Source: Paenibacillus sp.
GTDB lineage: Bacteria; Bacillota; Bacilli; Paenibacillales; NBRC-103111
Reading direction: 5' to 3'
DNA: 64,000 nucleotides
Assembly: GCA_031180825.1 (NCBI GenBank)
Contig: JAPSLM010000008.1
Coordinates: 62,001 to 126,000, forward strand
The notes beneath the pieces were generated by a model that saw only the letters and a list, made by a program, of their open reading frames with translations, did not search any database and was not told where the DNA came from. The translations under genes and the position numbers were made by a program. Position 1 is the first letter of the stretch. Each line of letters begins with the position of its first letter. Of this stretch, positions 63,894 through 64,000 are shown piece by piece.

Positions 63894-64000
63894 ATGATTG
63901 AGGTTAAGCATTTACATAAAAGCTTTCGCATCCCCGCCCCCCATTTAAGCCGGTGGGAACGGATCAAGGCGGCCGTGACCGGAGGCGGAGCGGAAAAAAC
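63894..64000 (+). CDS. ABC transporter ATPase (N-terminal part; runs off window)
   Basis: The first 35 codons read IEVKHLHKSFRIPAPHLSRW..., a typical ABC ATPase beginning. The ATG overlaps a three-codon reading (ATG AAC CGA TGA) that starts after AAAGGAG. It should energise the two ABC-2 permeases upstream. Confidence 0.8.
   Translation, partial: MIEVKHLHKSFRIPAPHLSRWERIKAAVTGGGAEK

Noticed and set aside
63886-63897. Minicistron ATG AAC CGA TGA before the last ABC ATPase
   Set aside because: The spacing from GGAG to its start is too short to be a convincing ribosome site; probably coincidence.

Overview
The window looks like chromosomal DNA of a Paenibacillaceae member (Paenibacillus, Cohnella or a close relative). 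It is moderately GC-rich by eye. Its genes have strong AGGAGG-type ribosome sites and many TTG or GTG starts. Sigma-A type promoters are easy to read, and intrinsic terminators close most transcripts. The gene set is Bacillales-like: single-cluster ferredoxin, CimA, YugP, YitT, YtpB, a YjcZ-type micropeptide, a DUF4178/DUF4247 pair, a CapA-like protein and a Gram-positive type 6S RNA. I see no prophage, transposase, CRISPR array, rRNA or tRNA; the region is mostly core genome with a few accessory points.

Layout. 0-5 kb (minus strand): a truncated FecR-domain protein behind a CHASE2 adenylate cyclase, ferredoxin, and overlapping mobB and dinB. 5-9.4 kb: cimA, a TlpA/ResA-like thioredoxin, an MFS exporter and a JAMM peptidase. 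9.4-12.7 kb: amtB, a GlnD-like DUF294 nucleotidyltransferase and a DnaQ-type exonuclease in one operon, with a perfect GlnR/TnrA box and a sigma-A promoter in front of amtB. 13-17.3 kb: a MerR regulator, yugP, an SgrR-type regulator divergent from a 47-residue ORF, and a GltC-like LysR regulator. 17.4-23 kb: tpx, a DUF1499-like gene, a GNAT enzyme, fructose-6-phosphate aldolase, 6S RNA, a DUF624 membrane protein, a YjcZ-type peptide and a DEAD-box helicase. 23-31 kb: DUF4178-DUF4247, YitT, an AraC regulator divergent from a GH29 fucosidase, tatA and a DUF4015 putative glycosidase. 31-36 kb: ung, an FMN reductase, a probably frameshifted small gene, a peroxiredoxin, pfkA and a three-gene ytpB (terpenoid) group. 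36-44 kb: two overlapping exporters, a MacB-type ABC exporter with its adaptor, and a SulP transporter. 44-50 kb: nitroreductase, yebC, a cold-shock gene with a long structured 3' region, a methyltransferase, a yybP-ykoY manganese riboswitch driving terC, a nested inverted-repeat element and a pyruvate-oxidase-like enzyme. 50-64 kb: oligoendopeptidase F with a possible exported form, a LapA-like protein, a PAS-PAS-GGDEF cyclase, a beta-propeller surface protein, DUF92, an FAH enzyme, an alpha/beta-hydrolase remnant, a VTT membrane protein, a CapA-like protein and the start of an ABC-2 exporter operon.

How parts work together. The best-supported regulatory units are amtB (GlnR box plus promoter), terC (manganese riboswitch with two terminator hairpins), cspA (promoter and distant terminator) and 6S RNA (promoter and closing stem). 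I did not find a single clearly new multigene defence or metabolic system. The most promising leads are the GlnR-controlled amtB/GlnD-like/exonuclease operon, the SgrR-type regulator facing a 47-residue ORF, the structured RNA below cspA, the nested inverted-repeat element below terC, and the two-start PepF.
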